The notes under the pieces: generated by a model
The model's database searches: none
Told to the model about the DNA's origin: nothing
Seen by the model: only the letters and a program-made list of their open reading frames with translations
Made by a program: the position numbers and the translations under genes
Assembly (NCBI RefSeq): GCF_048564905.1
Contig: NC_132989.1
Span: 9,159,257 to 9,223,256, forward strand
Origin: Vicugna pacos
Taxonomy: Eukaryota > Chordata > Mammalia > Artiodactyla > Camelidae
Length of the DNA: 64,000 bases
Direction of reading: 5' to 3'
Part shown: in pieces, positions 26,279 to 37,305 of the stretch
Position numbering within the stretch: the stretch's first letter is position 1
Layout: each line of letters begins with the position of its first letter

Positions 26279-26335
26279 CCAAGGTGACAGGTTTGTTTTG
26301 TAGCTCTGCTCTAAATCTTTGGTCTATTTCTTTAG

Positions 26336-27440
26336 ATTCTTGATCTTCCACAATGGGTGAGCCACAGCAAGTCAGTGCCCTTCCGCCACCTCCGATGCAG
26401 TACATCAAGGAGTATACAGATGAAAATATTCAGGAAGGCCTAGCTCCCAAGCCTCCTCCTCCAATAAAGGACAGTTACATGATGTTCGGCAACCAGTTCC
26501 AATGCGACGATCTTATCATCCGTCCTTTAGAAAGTCAGGGTATCGAACGACTTCATCCTATGCAGTTTGATCACAAGAAAGAACTGAGAAAACTCAATAT
26601 GTCTATCCTTATTAATTTCTTAGATCTCTTAGATATCTTGATAAGGAGCCCTGGGAGTATAAAACGAGAAGAGAAGCTAGAAGATCTTAAGCTGCTTTTT
26701 GTACACGTGCATCATCTCATAAATGAATACCGACCCCACCAAGCAAGAGAGACCTTGAGAGTCATGATGGAGGTACAGAAACGTCAACGCCTTGAAACAG
26801 CCGAAAGGTTTCAGAAGCATCTGGAACGAGTCATCGAGATGATTCAGAATTGCTTGGCTTCTTTGCCTGATGACTTGCCCCATTCGGAAGCAGGGATGAG
26901 AGTAAAATCTGAACCAATGGATGCTGATGATAGCAACAATTGTACTGGACAGAATGAACAACAAAGAGAAAATTCAGGATCTAGGAGAGACCAGATTATA
27001 GAGAAAGATGCTGCCTTGTGTGTCCTAATTGATGAAATGAATGAAAGACCATGAAGGATGTTTCTTTTTCTTCTCGCTTTTTTTTTCCTTTCAGTAAATA
27101 GCATATATATTAGTTAATTCACTCTTAAGAGATGACTAAGAGAAATATAACTAGAAGTCATACAAACAGCTTGACTCTCCAGCATTATCAGTTATGAGAC
27201 GTCACAGGCAATAATTTCAGCTTTTGGCAGGTTTAGGCAAATGAGTATGCCAGCATTAAGAGTCATCACCTAAAAAGCAAGAGTGTTCACTACCCTTGTG
27301 TGGAACATTCCTGTGTTTGGAGTTGCCGTAAACTTTGAAGATATCCTCAGTAACAGCAAGCTTTCATCCTTGAAAAGTAGAATTGTTGTTTGCTTTAAGA
27401 ATGGTAGATAATAAAGGATATCAAACTGTGTACATGTGAA
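26336..27440 (+). other. MED7: MED7 exon 2 with 3' UTR and probable poly(A) signal
   Basis: The exon begins at attcttgatc after the acceptor. AATAAA at 27410-27415 is the first canonical signal past the stop (27054), giving a ~370 base 3' UTR. A more distal site cannot be excluded; the downstream sequence is T-rich in places. Confidence 0.65.
26353..27054 (+). CDS. MED7: MED7, Mediator complex subunit 7, 233 aa
   Basis: Intronless CDS of 233 codons, the same length as human MED7. The N-terminus has proline-rich strips (PPPPMQY near residue 12, KPPPPIKD near 33) and the [14 protein letters not shown] segment near 57. In the yeast structure this part packs on the Mediator middle module. Residues ~75-170 form long helices ([39 protein letters not shown]), which in the family pair with MED21 as a coiled coil. 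VK185SE is a sumoylation-type motif. The ATG sits in cacaATGG, 17 bases after the acceptor. It acts in the nucleus, linking activators to RNA polymerase II. No breaks are seen. Confidence 0.98.
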   Translation: MGEPQQVSALPPPPMQYIKEYTDENIQEGLAPKPPPPIKDSYMMFGNQFQCDDLIIRPLESQGIERLHPMQFDHKKELRKLNMSILINFLDLLDILIRSPGSIKREEKLEDLKLLFVHVHHLINEYRPHQARETLRVMMEVQKRQRLETAERFQKHLERVIEMIQNCLASLPDDLPHSEAGMRVKSEPMDADDSNNCTGQNEQQRENSGSRRDQIIEKDAALCVLIDEMNERP

Positions 27441-28261
27441 ATTACGATCTTTAGATTTATTTCACTTAAAAATCTGCTGAATCTAAAAAAATACTGTAAC
27501 GTGTTAAAAGTAAACATGTTAAACCATATAGAGTTAAAAAACAGCAATTTTATTTTTCCTGTTGACCATTCCTGTTAACGCTCTGTCTCAGCCTCTTGTC
27601 CCTTGGTGTGTCCTGTGACTTTTTTCCAGTTCCTAAGAAGCCCTTTGACCACTCTTAGTTACAGACATTGATGTTAACTCAAAGGTCTATGTAATTACCT
27701 GTACATTTCCTAAACTCAGACTTGCTTAAGGCCAGAAGCCTGCGGTGGGAAGGGGCTTTTTGGCAGACTGCAGGATGTCCACTGGAGATTCCTGCTTCCC
27801 TGAGATCGGCTGCCCTGCCAGGGACTGCATTTCCCCATCCCCCTTGCCGCTCTGTGAGGCCATGTGACTGAGTTCTCAGCATTGGAATATGGTGTAAAAA
27901 TCCTGGCCTGCCCCGTAAAAATGTCTTATGTCGCCCTCCATTCTCTTCTCATCTGCTGATTTGATGGTCACACCCAGGAAAACTTCAGAAGCCGCTTGAA
28001 GATGGCAAAAGTTCAGTCAGTTCTGGTCCTTGAATGACTGAAGACTAGGCCCTCCTTTCATTAACTCTACCCTCCCCACAGCCCTTACCCCTGACCCTGC
28101 TCTTTTGACTTCAGATGAGCAAGAAGTCAACTTGTTTTCAACATGGAAGTTTCATTTCTGCATTTTCCGCTTTTCTGTCCTCCACCCTCTCCTCCGCCAA
28201 AGTCTTGATGGGGAGTCTGCCTCGTATCAGGTTGTCTGCTGGCCTTTCCTTTAATGAGAAC
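27441..28261. other. Intergenic downstream of MED7
   Basis: Unassigned. It may contain more MED7 3' UTR if a distal poly(A) site is used. No coding signal. Confidence 0.4.
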
Positions 28262-28444
28262 CAGTGGTTCTCGGTGTCATCCTGGACCAGCAGTGCTAGC
28301 TTCACTTGGAGACTTGATTAAAACTCAGATTCTCAGGCCCACCCCAGACCTGCTAAATCAAACTCTGGGGTTGGAGCCCAACAAGCTGTGGTTTAAAGAG
28401 CCCTTAGGTGATTTCCATGCAAGCTGAAGATTAAGAATCACTGA
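28262..28444 (+). mobile_element. MER5A (hAT-Charlie) element
   Basis: Starts 'ccagtggttctcggtgtca', contains 'ctcaggcccaccccagacct' and 'gcatg'-side text, and ends 'ttaagaatcactg'. Near full length. Confidence 0.82.
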
Positions 28445-30357
28445 TAAAGGTAAAACCTTTTCCCAGATAAGCTGGCAAAATTTGAAGTGGCCACAGGCCA
28501 GTTCTATATGTGAAATATTCATGCTTCCTTTTCTTTAAAAATGTTGGGAGTCTGGGCTGTTCCCAAGTAGAAAACCTCTCTATTAGGCAGCTAGTTGGCA
28601 AGTCTCATTGTTTCTTCTACTATGTGTTTGGTATAGATCTTTGGGCTCCAGAGACTCCAGGAGACAGCCCAGGCTCTGAAGCTTAAGGTGAAGTAGGAGG
28701 AGAACCCCCTCATCTCCCTGTGGCAGAGCAAGGAAGACGTCACTTAACACTTGAGCAGCTGTCCAAAGGAATGTTCTTTCACCACAGCCCTTTTACAGCC
28801 TTGAGGAGGGTGTTGGGCCAAGAGGTACAAAACCAGTTTGGGGCTGCTTTGCAAATCCTTGCAGGGGGAAGAACTGATTGAATCACATTATCACATTGTT
28901 AAAAGAGTCATGGCATCGTTTGTATATGAATGTTTGCTGAAGAGGAGGGTTAAGGGCTATAAAATTTCGTGTGGAATTTAAATTCTGACCTTGGGAGGGT
29001 CTGCCCTTACAGGTCTGTGGGTGAGACCTGACATAAACTCTTAACGCCTTCTGGTGAGAATTCTATAATGGAAGGAAGGAGCACTGGTGATCTGATAATT
29101 GTTATTGCTGACAGATTTAAAAGTTTATATAAAGACAGCCTGTGGGGATTGAGATACATCTCCAAACACCTGATCACAGTGGCTATTCCTGGTCGGTGAT
29201 TCCTCCAAGTGAAATACCTGAAAGTGTAACAGGGGAACTCTTGCAGAGCCTGGGTCCCAGGCCACAGGGATTCTGGTGTCACTGTGCTGGAGTGGGGACC
29301 TGGGGTTGGCTTTCAAAGACTGGTAGATGGCTTAAGTACTGTGCAGGGGGTTAAAGGAGTATTGTATTAGTCAGCACTCTACTTGAACTAGTTTAAGCAA
29401 AAAGATGAACTTTGAAAGGATACTGTGTTGTATGGTTGAAGGACAAGTTGAAAGTCCAGACCATGAAGAGGACTGGGAGGGTCTCCAGGGCAGCTGAGAC
29501 TCAAACTCCATCTAGAACCCTCTCCCTGTCTCTCCTTTCTGGCTTTTCTGTTAGCTTCGTTCTCTGCAAACCAGTTTCTTTCATGGGTGGAGAACATGGC
29601 TGCTGACAGTTCCCAAGTGTTAACTCTTTCTGTACTTACTGTCTGGGAGTTGTCTCTCAGAAAGGGGGGGGGTGGAAAGTGGAAGGCTAATTAACCAGCC
29701 CAGAGGAAGGGATTAGGGGTGGCATACCTGATTCCAGCTGGGCCATTCGGTTGGGGCCTGAATCTGGTAAGAATCTGACAGACCCCAATGTGTCCACATA
29801 TGGAAGGATGTTGTCCACCTCTCCTTTTAAGTCCATTCAGTCATTTATTCATTACGCTCATTTGTGAATATTGTCCCTTCTATTCCTTAGTTGCTGAGGG
29901 TATGAGGAGTGGGGAGGAAAATGGAAGAAAGGTACACAAGAAAACAAATGAGTTACTTTTTGAAGATATAAGTTTCTGTTTTAACCATTCAGCCATTGTA
30001 ACACTCAGAAGAATCTTGCTTCCAATTATATTACTGTTTCCTGCTCAGAATGCCTCATCCATATTATCTTTTCAAGTTGTTTCTATGTTTACACCCGTTA
30101 AGGGCTTTGGAAGGCCATTTCAACTGTGCTGTGCTGTATTTCAAGGACAAGGCCTGTGTTGGGTCCTTAGATCATGGGAAAACAGCAAGTTCAAGTGTCT
30201 CATGAGAAAATTGAAAGTTGGCATGATTCAGGGGGGAAAGGCTATTATGGCCGCCCTGTGAGGGAGGAGGTTGGAGGCAGAGAAGCAGGTGGAGAGTAGG
30301 TTACAGGACTGAGAAGGTCAAGGCAGGGGTTTGTTACATCCTCAATCTAATGAGAAA
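28445..30357. other. Intergenic, largely unassigned
   Basis: 29365-29765 ('tattagtcagcactctactt' onward) has the feel of an old dispersed mammalian repeat, and 29830-29900 has an L2-like 'cagtcatttattcattacgc'. Neither is firm. The 157 aa open frame at 29788-30261 shows no domain. Confidence 0.35.
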
Positions 30358-31151
30358 TGTCAGGGAGGGGGGCATTTCCCCTTCCACTCCTTGAGTTCTT
30401 GTGACCAGACTAATAAAGTTGGCACAAGACAGATTAACAGGAGAAAAGACATTTTAATTCGTGTACGAGGAGATCTCGTAGAAATGGGACTTACGAAGTA
30501 GCCAAAGCAGACAGCATTTATACTCTTTAGATGAACAATACATTTGTAAGGAATTGACAGGACAAAGAAACTTAGGTTTTGGGTGCTTAATTGTTACCCA
30601 ACAGAAGTTTGTGTGCCTGATGTACAGGGAGGCCAAACAAATCAAAATGTCGGAGGCTGGAGCAGAAAAAGGTTCATTGCAGGGCTGAGCAAGGAGAATG
30701 GGTGGCTCGTGCTCGAAAAACCTGAACTCCTTGATGGTTTTTTGGGGGGAAGTTTTTAAAGGCAAAATTTAGGGTGAGGGCTGCAGGGTATGTGACTTCC
30801 TTCTGATTGGTTGGTGGGAGGTAACAGGGCGATGCTCCAGGAACAGCCTGAAGTTACCATCCTCCCCTGGGGTGGAGGCCTTAGTTCCTGCAGAATTCAA
30901 AGATACTGTTCCGTATATTCCTTGAGAAGGAACCAGGACCCTGCCCCAAAGCTGCACTATTGTTTCCTGACTCTTCCTCCCTTGTCTCTGCACTCCCCTC
31001 CTTCGCTGGTTAGCAACTGCTGGGTCTGCCCTCTGGAGCACAGGGGAGGTCAAGGAGGCTGAATGATGCCTACTTCCTTTAAACTAGAAATGGGGGACAT
31101 TGAAAGGGTTTGTACCCGGGAGGGCCCCGCAGGGATCTGCTCTGTTTCACA
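30358..31151 (-). mobile_element. Solo LTR-like fossil, ERV1-type
   Basis: On the minus strand this ~790 bp block runs from TGTG to TGACA ends. It carries a TTTAAAA promoter-like box and a poly(A)-signal region followed by the gamma-retrovirus-like 'cttttctcctgttaatctgt'. No internal retroviral region adjoins it, so it is an old solo LTR. Limits and family are estimates. Confidence 0.6.
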
Positions 31152-31397
31152 ATCAGTGAAGAATCTAAACAATTTGGGCTTGGGGTAATGAATAAAAAAA
31201 GTAAAAGGTTTGTTTATATAAGGCTTTTTGGCCCAAATTCTTAACCTCTAATGATAAGGGTGCTCTTACCTCCGGATAACAGGGAGTGCCCCTTTCTCAG
31301 GTGAGATTTATTTTCTGCTTTGGAGGCGACAGAAAGGAAAGTCAGAGTGTCCCTCTTGCATTGGCCATTTCTTAGTTTGAAATAAGCAATATGTCAC

Positions 31398-31878
31398 TGT
31401 CGACTGAAATAAAATGCACAACCTAAGAGCTGAGAGTTACGTTTTATTCAAATGGACATTTCTGAGGACTCAGCCCAGGATGACAGCCTCTCAGATCACT
31501 CTGAGGGACCGCTCTGAAGAGGTAGGGGAGGAGCCAGGATATATAGGAGTTTTACAACAGAGACCAGGTAGTCGGAACATTAAAAGATTACTGTTAAAGA
31601 AAACCAGACATCTCAAGTTAAAGAATTTAGTGCTTTACTATGTATGGGAAAGAGCAAATGTCTGGGCTCATTGAAATCATTTGTTTGACAAGCACCTGGC
31701 TCTCTAAGGCCAGTGTCCTGTCCTTTCACATTCTGAGTTTTCTCAGAGTGACCCTTGTGGGTGGCTGCAGCGGCTGATGACTCAATGGCTTCAGCATTCT
31801 TTGTTTACTGATATGGCTTGTATTTTTCGGTCCCACCATTGCAACATATTTTGGGGCAACCTGCCCTAAGCCACAACA
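31398..31878 (-). mobile_element. Second LTR-like fossil, artiodactyl-type ERV
   Basis: On the minus strand it starts near TGTGGCTTAGGGC. It has a TATATA box followed by 'cctggctcctcccctacctc', an AATAAA signal, and ends in CAGTCGACA. About 480 bp, no internal region. The sequence differs from the LTR at 30358, so the two are independent insertions. Resemblance to artiodactyl ERV LTRs is from memory. Confidence 0.55.
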
Positions 31879-31902
31879 GAAGAATAGCACACATGCATAC
31901 AT

Positions 31903-32455
31903 ATAGCACTGTGCTGGCACTGTTATAATTGCCTCACATAGGAAAAGTCATTTTATCCTCAAAACAACCCAACGAAATCAGTATAATTTTCTCCTTTATG
32001 AATGCAATAAGGTTTTTTTATTCTATGGATTTACTATAGTTTGCTCAATCATTTTCCTTTTGAGAAACATTAATTTTTTTAAAACACCTTTATTGTGGGA
32101 TGGTTCCTGTACAGTAAACTATGCATATTTCAGATGTACAATTTGATGAATTTTGATAGATGTATACACCAATGAAACCACAGCCACAATCAAGATAGCT
32201 TACATTTCCATCACTCCCCAAGAGGTGCAATTTTCATATTCTCAATTTATCTCTCCCCACACCCTTTACCCCCTGGTAACCATAAGTTTGTTCTCTAGAA
32301 ATCAGTATGATTTTTTACACCTATATTACAGATGAAACAGAGGCTCAGAGAGGTGTCATTTACCCAAGGGCCCCAAGCTAGTGAGTGGCAAAGCCAGGAC
32401 TGAAACTTTACAGTTTTAAGCACTCAGCCTCTATACTTCATCACCTCTCTACTGC
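31903..32455 (+). mobile_element. MIR SINE split by an L1 fragment
   Basis: The left half (31903-~32000, 'gcactgtgctggcactgtta', 'tcctcaaaacaacccaac') and right half (32318-32455, 'acagatgaaacagaggctca', 'gctagtgagtggcaaagcca') are consecutive parts of one MIR. The gap contains the L1 piece at 32077-32310. Confidence 0.75.
32077..32310 (-). mobile_element. L1 3' end fragment
   Basis: 'acacctttattgtgggatgg', 'caatttgatgaattttgata', 'ccacaatcaagatagcttac'. Closely related to the copy at 59492, about nine of ten bases alike by eye. Confidence 0.82.
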
Positions 32456-32779
32456 ATCGTATAGTTAATAGATCATAGATAATAAGTTGTGGAGTCAAGA
32501 GTGGACTCTGATATTTTGACCCTAAAATCCATACTCTTACACACTACATGATGCTGGCCTGAGAGAGAAGCAGATTTGTAGATGGAAATTGTGAGATTCC
32601 TTTGAACATGATAAAGCATTAATGTCAGACTTCTGCTGGTATCTTAAGGAGATAACTGTGCTCATAGCACTGATCTACCTGAAAACCCCTCTTAGTAGAT
32701 ATCACCCCCATTTTGTGAAACTGAGATTCAGTTTTGTGGTTCGCTAAGGTGGTCATGCAGATTAGAATCTAGGTTGGGA

Positions 32780-33082
32780 GTTGTCAAACTTTTCCTGTAA
32801 AGAGTCAGTTAATAAATATTTTAGGCATTGAAGGTCTCTGTCATAAATCCCTGTCTGCTCCAGTACAAAAGCAGCCATTGACAGTGTGTAGACAAATGAG
32901 CATGGCTACGGTCCAACTTCAGATATAGACACTGAAAACTTGAATTTCAATAATTCTTATGTGTTGTGAAATACTATTCTTTTAAATTTTTTTCCAAACC
33001 ATTTAAACATGTTAAAATAATTCTTAGCTTGTGATCTGTACAAAAGCAGGCAGCTGAGTTGATTTGGCCAGCAGGAAAGTTA
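32780..33082 (-). mobile_element. hAT-like DNA transposon remnant
   Basis: Opposite-orientation relative of the element at 12042, in a longer form: 'tgtcaaacttttcctgtaaa', 'aagcagccattgacagtgtg', 'ttgatttggccagcagg'. Confidence 0.65.
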
Positions 33083-33084
33083 TA

Positions 33085-33175
33085 GGATTGTTCTAGGGCC
33101 TAAGTGAGATTATGGCTAAAAAGCACTCAGCACAATGTCTGGTACTTGGTAAGCTTTCAAAGATCAACTAGTTCC
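33085..33175 (+). mobile_element. MIR fragment
   Basis: 'agcactcagcacaatgtctg' and 'gtacttggtaagc' match the MIR 3' portion. Confidence 0.6.
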
Positions 33176-34439
33176 TTTCCTGCTAAATCTTTGGCATTTA
33201 GAATCAAAGATTTAGGGTCTGGTTTCAGACTGTAATGTGAGGAGTCTTACAGTAGGTGGCATTCTTATCTCAAGTTTAGAAGCTGCAGCCTAGTGTCAGA
33301 GGAGGGACCAGGATGGAGAAACTCCAAGGTGCTGCTTTGATACCGAGCTTTTTATTCCACAAGTGAAACTTGCCTGTGCCTGACTGTGGCCTACAAAATT
33401 TCTTCTCATGGAGAGAACAGGATGTGAATTTTGTAAAATAATCAGTATTATGTTGCAAATGAGTTTTTTGATTAGAGCCTTTCTCCTAGGGCTGCCTGGA
33501 CAAGACCTGCAGAAGACCTCAGGCACTGTTGGTTAGTTCTGAGTAGATGATGACAGTAAGATGTGTCTCACATTTGCTTAACACATATGACCACGTTCTG
33601 TGAAGCTGTCCCCTGCTCTAGATTTGGAGTAAGGGAAGACAGTCAAAGGATTGGGGTCAGCTGGGGAGGTGTGGCTGGCTAGGAATGCACTGTATCATAA
33701 CTACGAGGAGATGCCTTTTGGGTCTTTACTGATTTTCACAATCATTCAGTTATTCAACAAACATGAAGGTCTGCTGTGAATGCCGTGCAATCGCTAAGAG
33801 CCATTAAGAACGAGAGTACTGATGTGGGAAGATATTCTGTGCATAATAAGAGCAAGTTGCTGGGTATAGTCTGAGTCCATATTGTGTCTGTCTATCTCTC
33901 TCTCCATACTCAAATTGGAAATACATATTAAAAACTATAATATAGTTTTGGATGAGGAGACTGAGACTCAAAAATGTAACTTGCCACACACCAAGGACAC
34001 TTAAGCTAGTAAATGGCAGAATTAAAATTCAGGTTTAAAAAAAGAGAAGAGAAAAGACACAGAGAAAGAAAAAGAGCAAGGCATGGTAGAATTTGGGCTC
34101 CACCACTGACTAGCTGTGTCGCCTTCGTTTGACATATTAATCCCCACGATGGTCAATTTCCTTAACTCTGGTAATTATAGGCCCATCTCATTGGTACATC
34201 TCATACGTACCACCTAATGTTGAGAGTGAAAGAGAAGACCTGCACTAACTCTTTCTGAAACTCATTTGTCCCCAAGCAGCATACTCAGGTCTCAGTCTTG
34301 CTAATCGTCTGTGCAGATGCATCTGATCTGGAAGGGCTGAGGCGGTGTCTGAAAGGCTTAAGTGATACAGGAGCCTGGGGCTCTGACTCATTGCTACTTA
34401 CAGAGGAGAGTAATTAAAAAAAAAAAGAGAGAGAGAGAA
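33176..34439. other. Intergenic with MIR/L2 scraps
   Basis: MIR-like scraps near 33955-34040 ('gaggagactgagactcaaaa', then 'gctagtaaatggcagaa') and 34085-34185. The rest is unassigned. A purine-rich (GA)n tract is at about 34415-34440. Confidence 0.45.
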
Positions 34440-37135
34440 AGGCACAAATAATCGATAGCAGAAATGAAAAAGGGACGTTACTATAAATTTTATAGATAGT
34501 AAGAAATAAAAAAATATTATGGATAACTTTATACCAATGAATTTGAAAATTTGGTAAAAAATGGACTAATTCTTATAAAACTACCATTCGTTTAAGAATA
34601 GGAAACTTGTGAGCTTTTTAATGATTAAAAAAAAAAAACAACAGTTGACAATATCTTCTCACAAAGAAAACTTCAAGTTCCAGTAGCTTTGCTGATGAAT
34701 TCTACCAAATGTTGTTAGAAAAAAAAATCTTATACAGACTCAGGGAATAGAAAACAAGGAGCATTCCTCAGCTCTTTTAATGAGACTATAATAAACAGGA
34801 TATGTAAAAATAAAAAGATTATGACCAATCTGTTTATTTTAGGAATATAGAATAGAAAATTAATGTGGTCTGTCACAATAATAGATTAAAGGAGAGAAAT
34901 CACTTGATGATCTCCACAGATGCACAAAAGGCATTTTATAAAATTTAGCATCCATTCATGAAAAATAAAAAGAAAAACTTAGAACATTTAGGAATAGATG
35001 AGAACTTCCTTAATCTGATAAATAGTAGCTTTATAAAACCTACAGCATGTATTATGCCGAAGGTGGAAAGCTGAAACCTTTCTTTTAAGAGCTGGAATGA
35101 AGCAAGGATGTCTGCTGTCAAAACTTCCATTAAATATGTACAGATTGCCTGACCACATGGTAAGAAAAAAAATGTAGGATTGAAGAAGAAACTAAACTGT
35201 CACTATTTTTTCAGAAAATATGGTATCTACATAGAACATTAAGTATAATCTACAGATAATTTATTAATAAGAGTTTACTGGTTGGAGGGGAAAAAATCAA
35301 CATTCAAAAATAAAGTGTATTTCAGAATACCAGTAACAAACAGAAAGTAAATATTAGAAATAAGATATTATATAAAATATCATCTATTGATATGAAGTAC
35401 CCAGGGGAAAAAAGAGATCAAGGAGTAAGTTGAAGACTTCCATGGAGAATATGTTCAATTTTTATTGAGGCATAAAGGAAATCTAAATATATGTAGAGAT
35501 AGAACATATTTATGGATTGGAACACTCAATATTATAAAGATGTCAGATTTACTCCATCCACATTAATCTGCAGATTCAGTGCAAGTCAGTGAAACTTCTA
35601 CCAGTTTTTTTTTTTTAATTTGATGAGAAGATTCTAAAATGCATAGGAGGTACAAAGGACTCAGGTAACCAAGATACCCTTGATAAAATGACTAAGGGGA
35701 GGATTTGCCCTGCGTGACACCAACATCTACCTACAGCTGCAGTAATTAAAACAGTTGGCAGAAGGATAGGCAAATACACTACTGGAACAGGCTAGAAAGC
35801 CAAAAACACAGAACAATGCCTGTATGATTTCTGAAATACGACAGAGATGGCATTACAAAGCAGTGGGGAAATGCCGGAATCTCAATAAATGGGGCTAGGA
35901 CAAAACATACAAAAAGTCTTCTGGGAAGATGAAAGACCTAATAGTGAAAGACAAAAAACTACAAAGCTTTAAAACTAATGTAGGTGAATATTTTTATAAT
36001 CTCTGGATAAGAGAAGAATTCTTAAATAAATTACAAAAAGCACTACCCATGAAAGAAAAAGCTACTACATTTTAGTTCACTTGAATTAAGAAACTGTGTT
36101 CAAGAAAACACAATAAAAATAAGTGAAAAGCCATGAAGTGGGAGAAAATATTTATAACAGATTAAACCAGCAGAGGACTCATGTCCAGAATATGTAAATT
36201 GTTAATATAAATCAATAAGAAAAATTGAGAAGCCCAACAGAAAAATGAGCCAAAGACTCAAATAAGCTTCTATGCCTCTTCCTTGCCTCAAATCTAAATG
36301 GTTCATAACTTAAAAAAATAAAAGGTGCTAATTAACCTTGTTAGTAATACTAGAAATGCAAAGTAAAGCCATGGTGAGAGGCCATCACGTCCTTCAACAT
36401 TTGAAAAAAAAAATGTAGCAATACCAAGTGTTGATGAGAATGTGGAATTTGAGAAACTCTTATACACTTCTGGTATATGTCTTGGAAACAGGCATTATCT
36501 AATATGGCTCAAAATATGTAAACCCTCTGACCCAGTCATCTGCTCTCAGAGAGATGCTTCAGAGAAGCTCCTGTTTGTGTCTGCCCAAATTCACGTATGA
36601 CGATAGCATTGCTCTTGAAAACTGAAGCAGAAGATGAAATGTCCACCTACGAAAGAACAAACTTGAGACATATCCAGTCCCTGGAAAACTATTCAATAAT
36701 AAAAACAAGCTACAGGGACACAGCATGAATGGATCTCACAAACACATTGTGAGTGAAAGAAACAAAACAGAAAAGCCTACGGACAATCTGGTTTCATTCA
36801 TATGATGTTCACTAACAAGCAAAATTTTACGTGTAATTTTAGGATGCATTACATAGATGGTAGAACTAAAGAAAAAAAAAACTAAGAAGCAATTATTGTG
36901 AAATTTAGAATAGCGATTGCCTGTAGGAGGGAGGAAGGTTTTGCGAACAGGAAGGAACACGTGGGTTTGAGTAGGGGGTCAGAGGGGCTTTAGGAGATTG
37001 GCCGTGTTTTCTTTTTTGTTTTGGGTCCTGGTTACTTGAGTGTTTGTTTGCTTTGTAAGTATTCTTAACTATAAATTTCAGTTTATGCAGTGTTCTGCAC
37101 ATCTGTACCATTTTCTCTTAAGCAGTAGTTTAAAC
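34440..37135 (+). mobile_element. Large decayed L1 (L1M), ORF2 through 3' UTR
   Basis: About 2.7 kb of plus-strand L1. ORF2-like text includes 'gatgaattctaccaaatgtt', 'gcagtggggaaatgcc', 'aataaatggggctagg' and 'gcaaagaaatgcc'-type 3' parts. The 3' UTR side is near 36700-37130. All frames are closed by many stops, as expected of an old LINE. Confidence 0.8.
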
Positions 37136-37159
37136 TTAAAGCTGTATTATGACATCATC

Positions 37160-37305
37160 ATCCACTCATCACATTGGAAAAAATAAAAAATCTGACAGTC
37201 CTGATATTGGCAAAGATGTGGGGCATCACAAGAGTTCTTCTGAGTGCCAGTGAGAATGTAAGCTGGAATAAACACCTTGGCAAACTACTCAAACTTCTTG
37301 CGTAA
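37160..37305 (+). mobile_element. L1M fragment
   Basis: 'gatattggcaaagatgtggg' followed by 'gtgagaatgtaagctggaat' and 'accttggcaaactac' repeats a known L1 ORF2 3' segment. Confidence 0.6.

Larger units (their letters stand above)
20617..26335 (+). other. MED7: MED7 intron 1
   Basis: 5.7 kb. The 3' end is a good polypyrimidine tract (ggtctatttctttag) at 26335. It is filled with repeats listed separately. Stretches 21061-21384 and 25481-26130 hold nothing I can assign. Confidence 0.8.

Noticed and set aside
29788-30261. 157 aa open frame upstream of HAVCR2
   Set aside because: Part of it reads like reversed L2 text and no protein family is recognisable.
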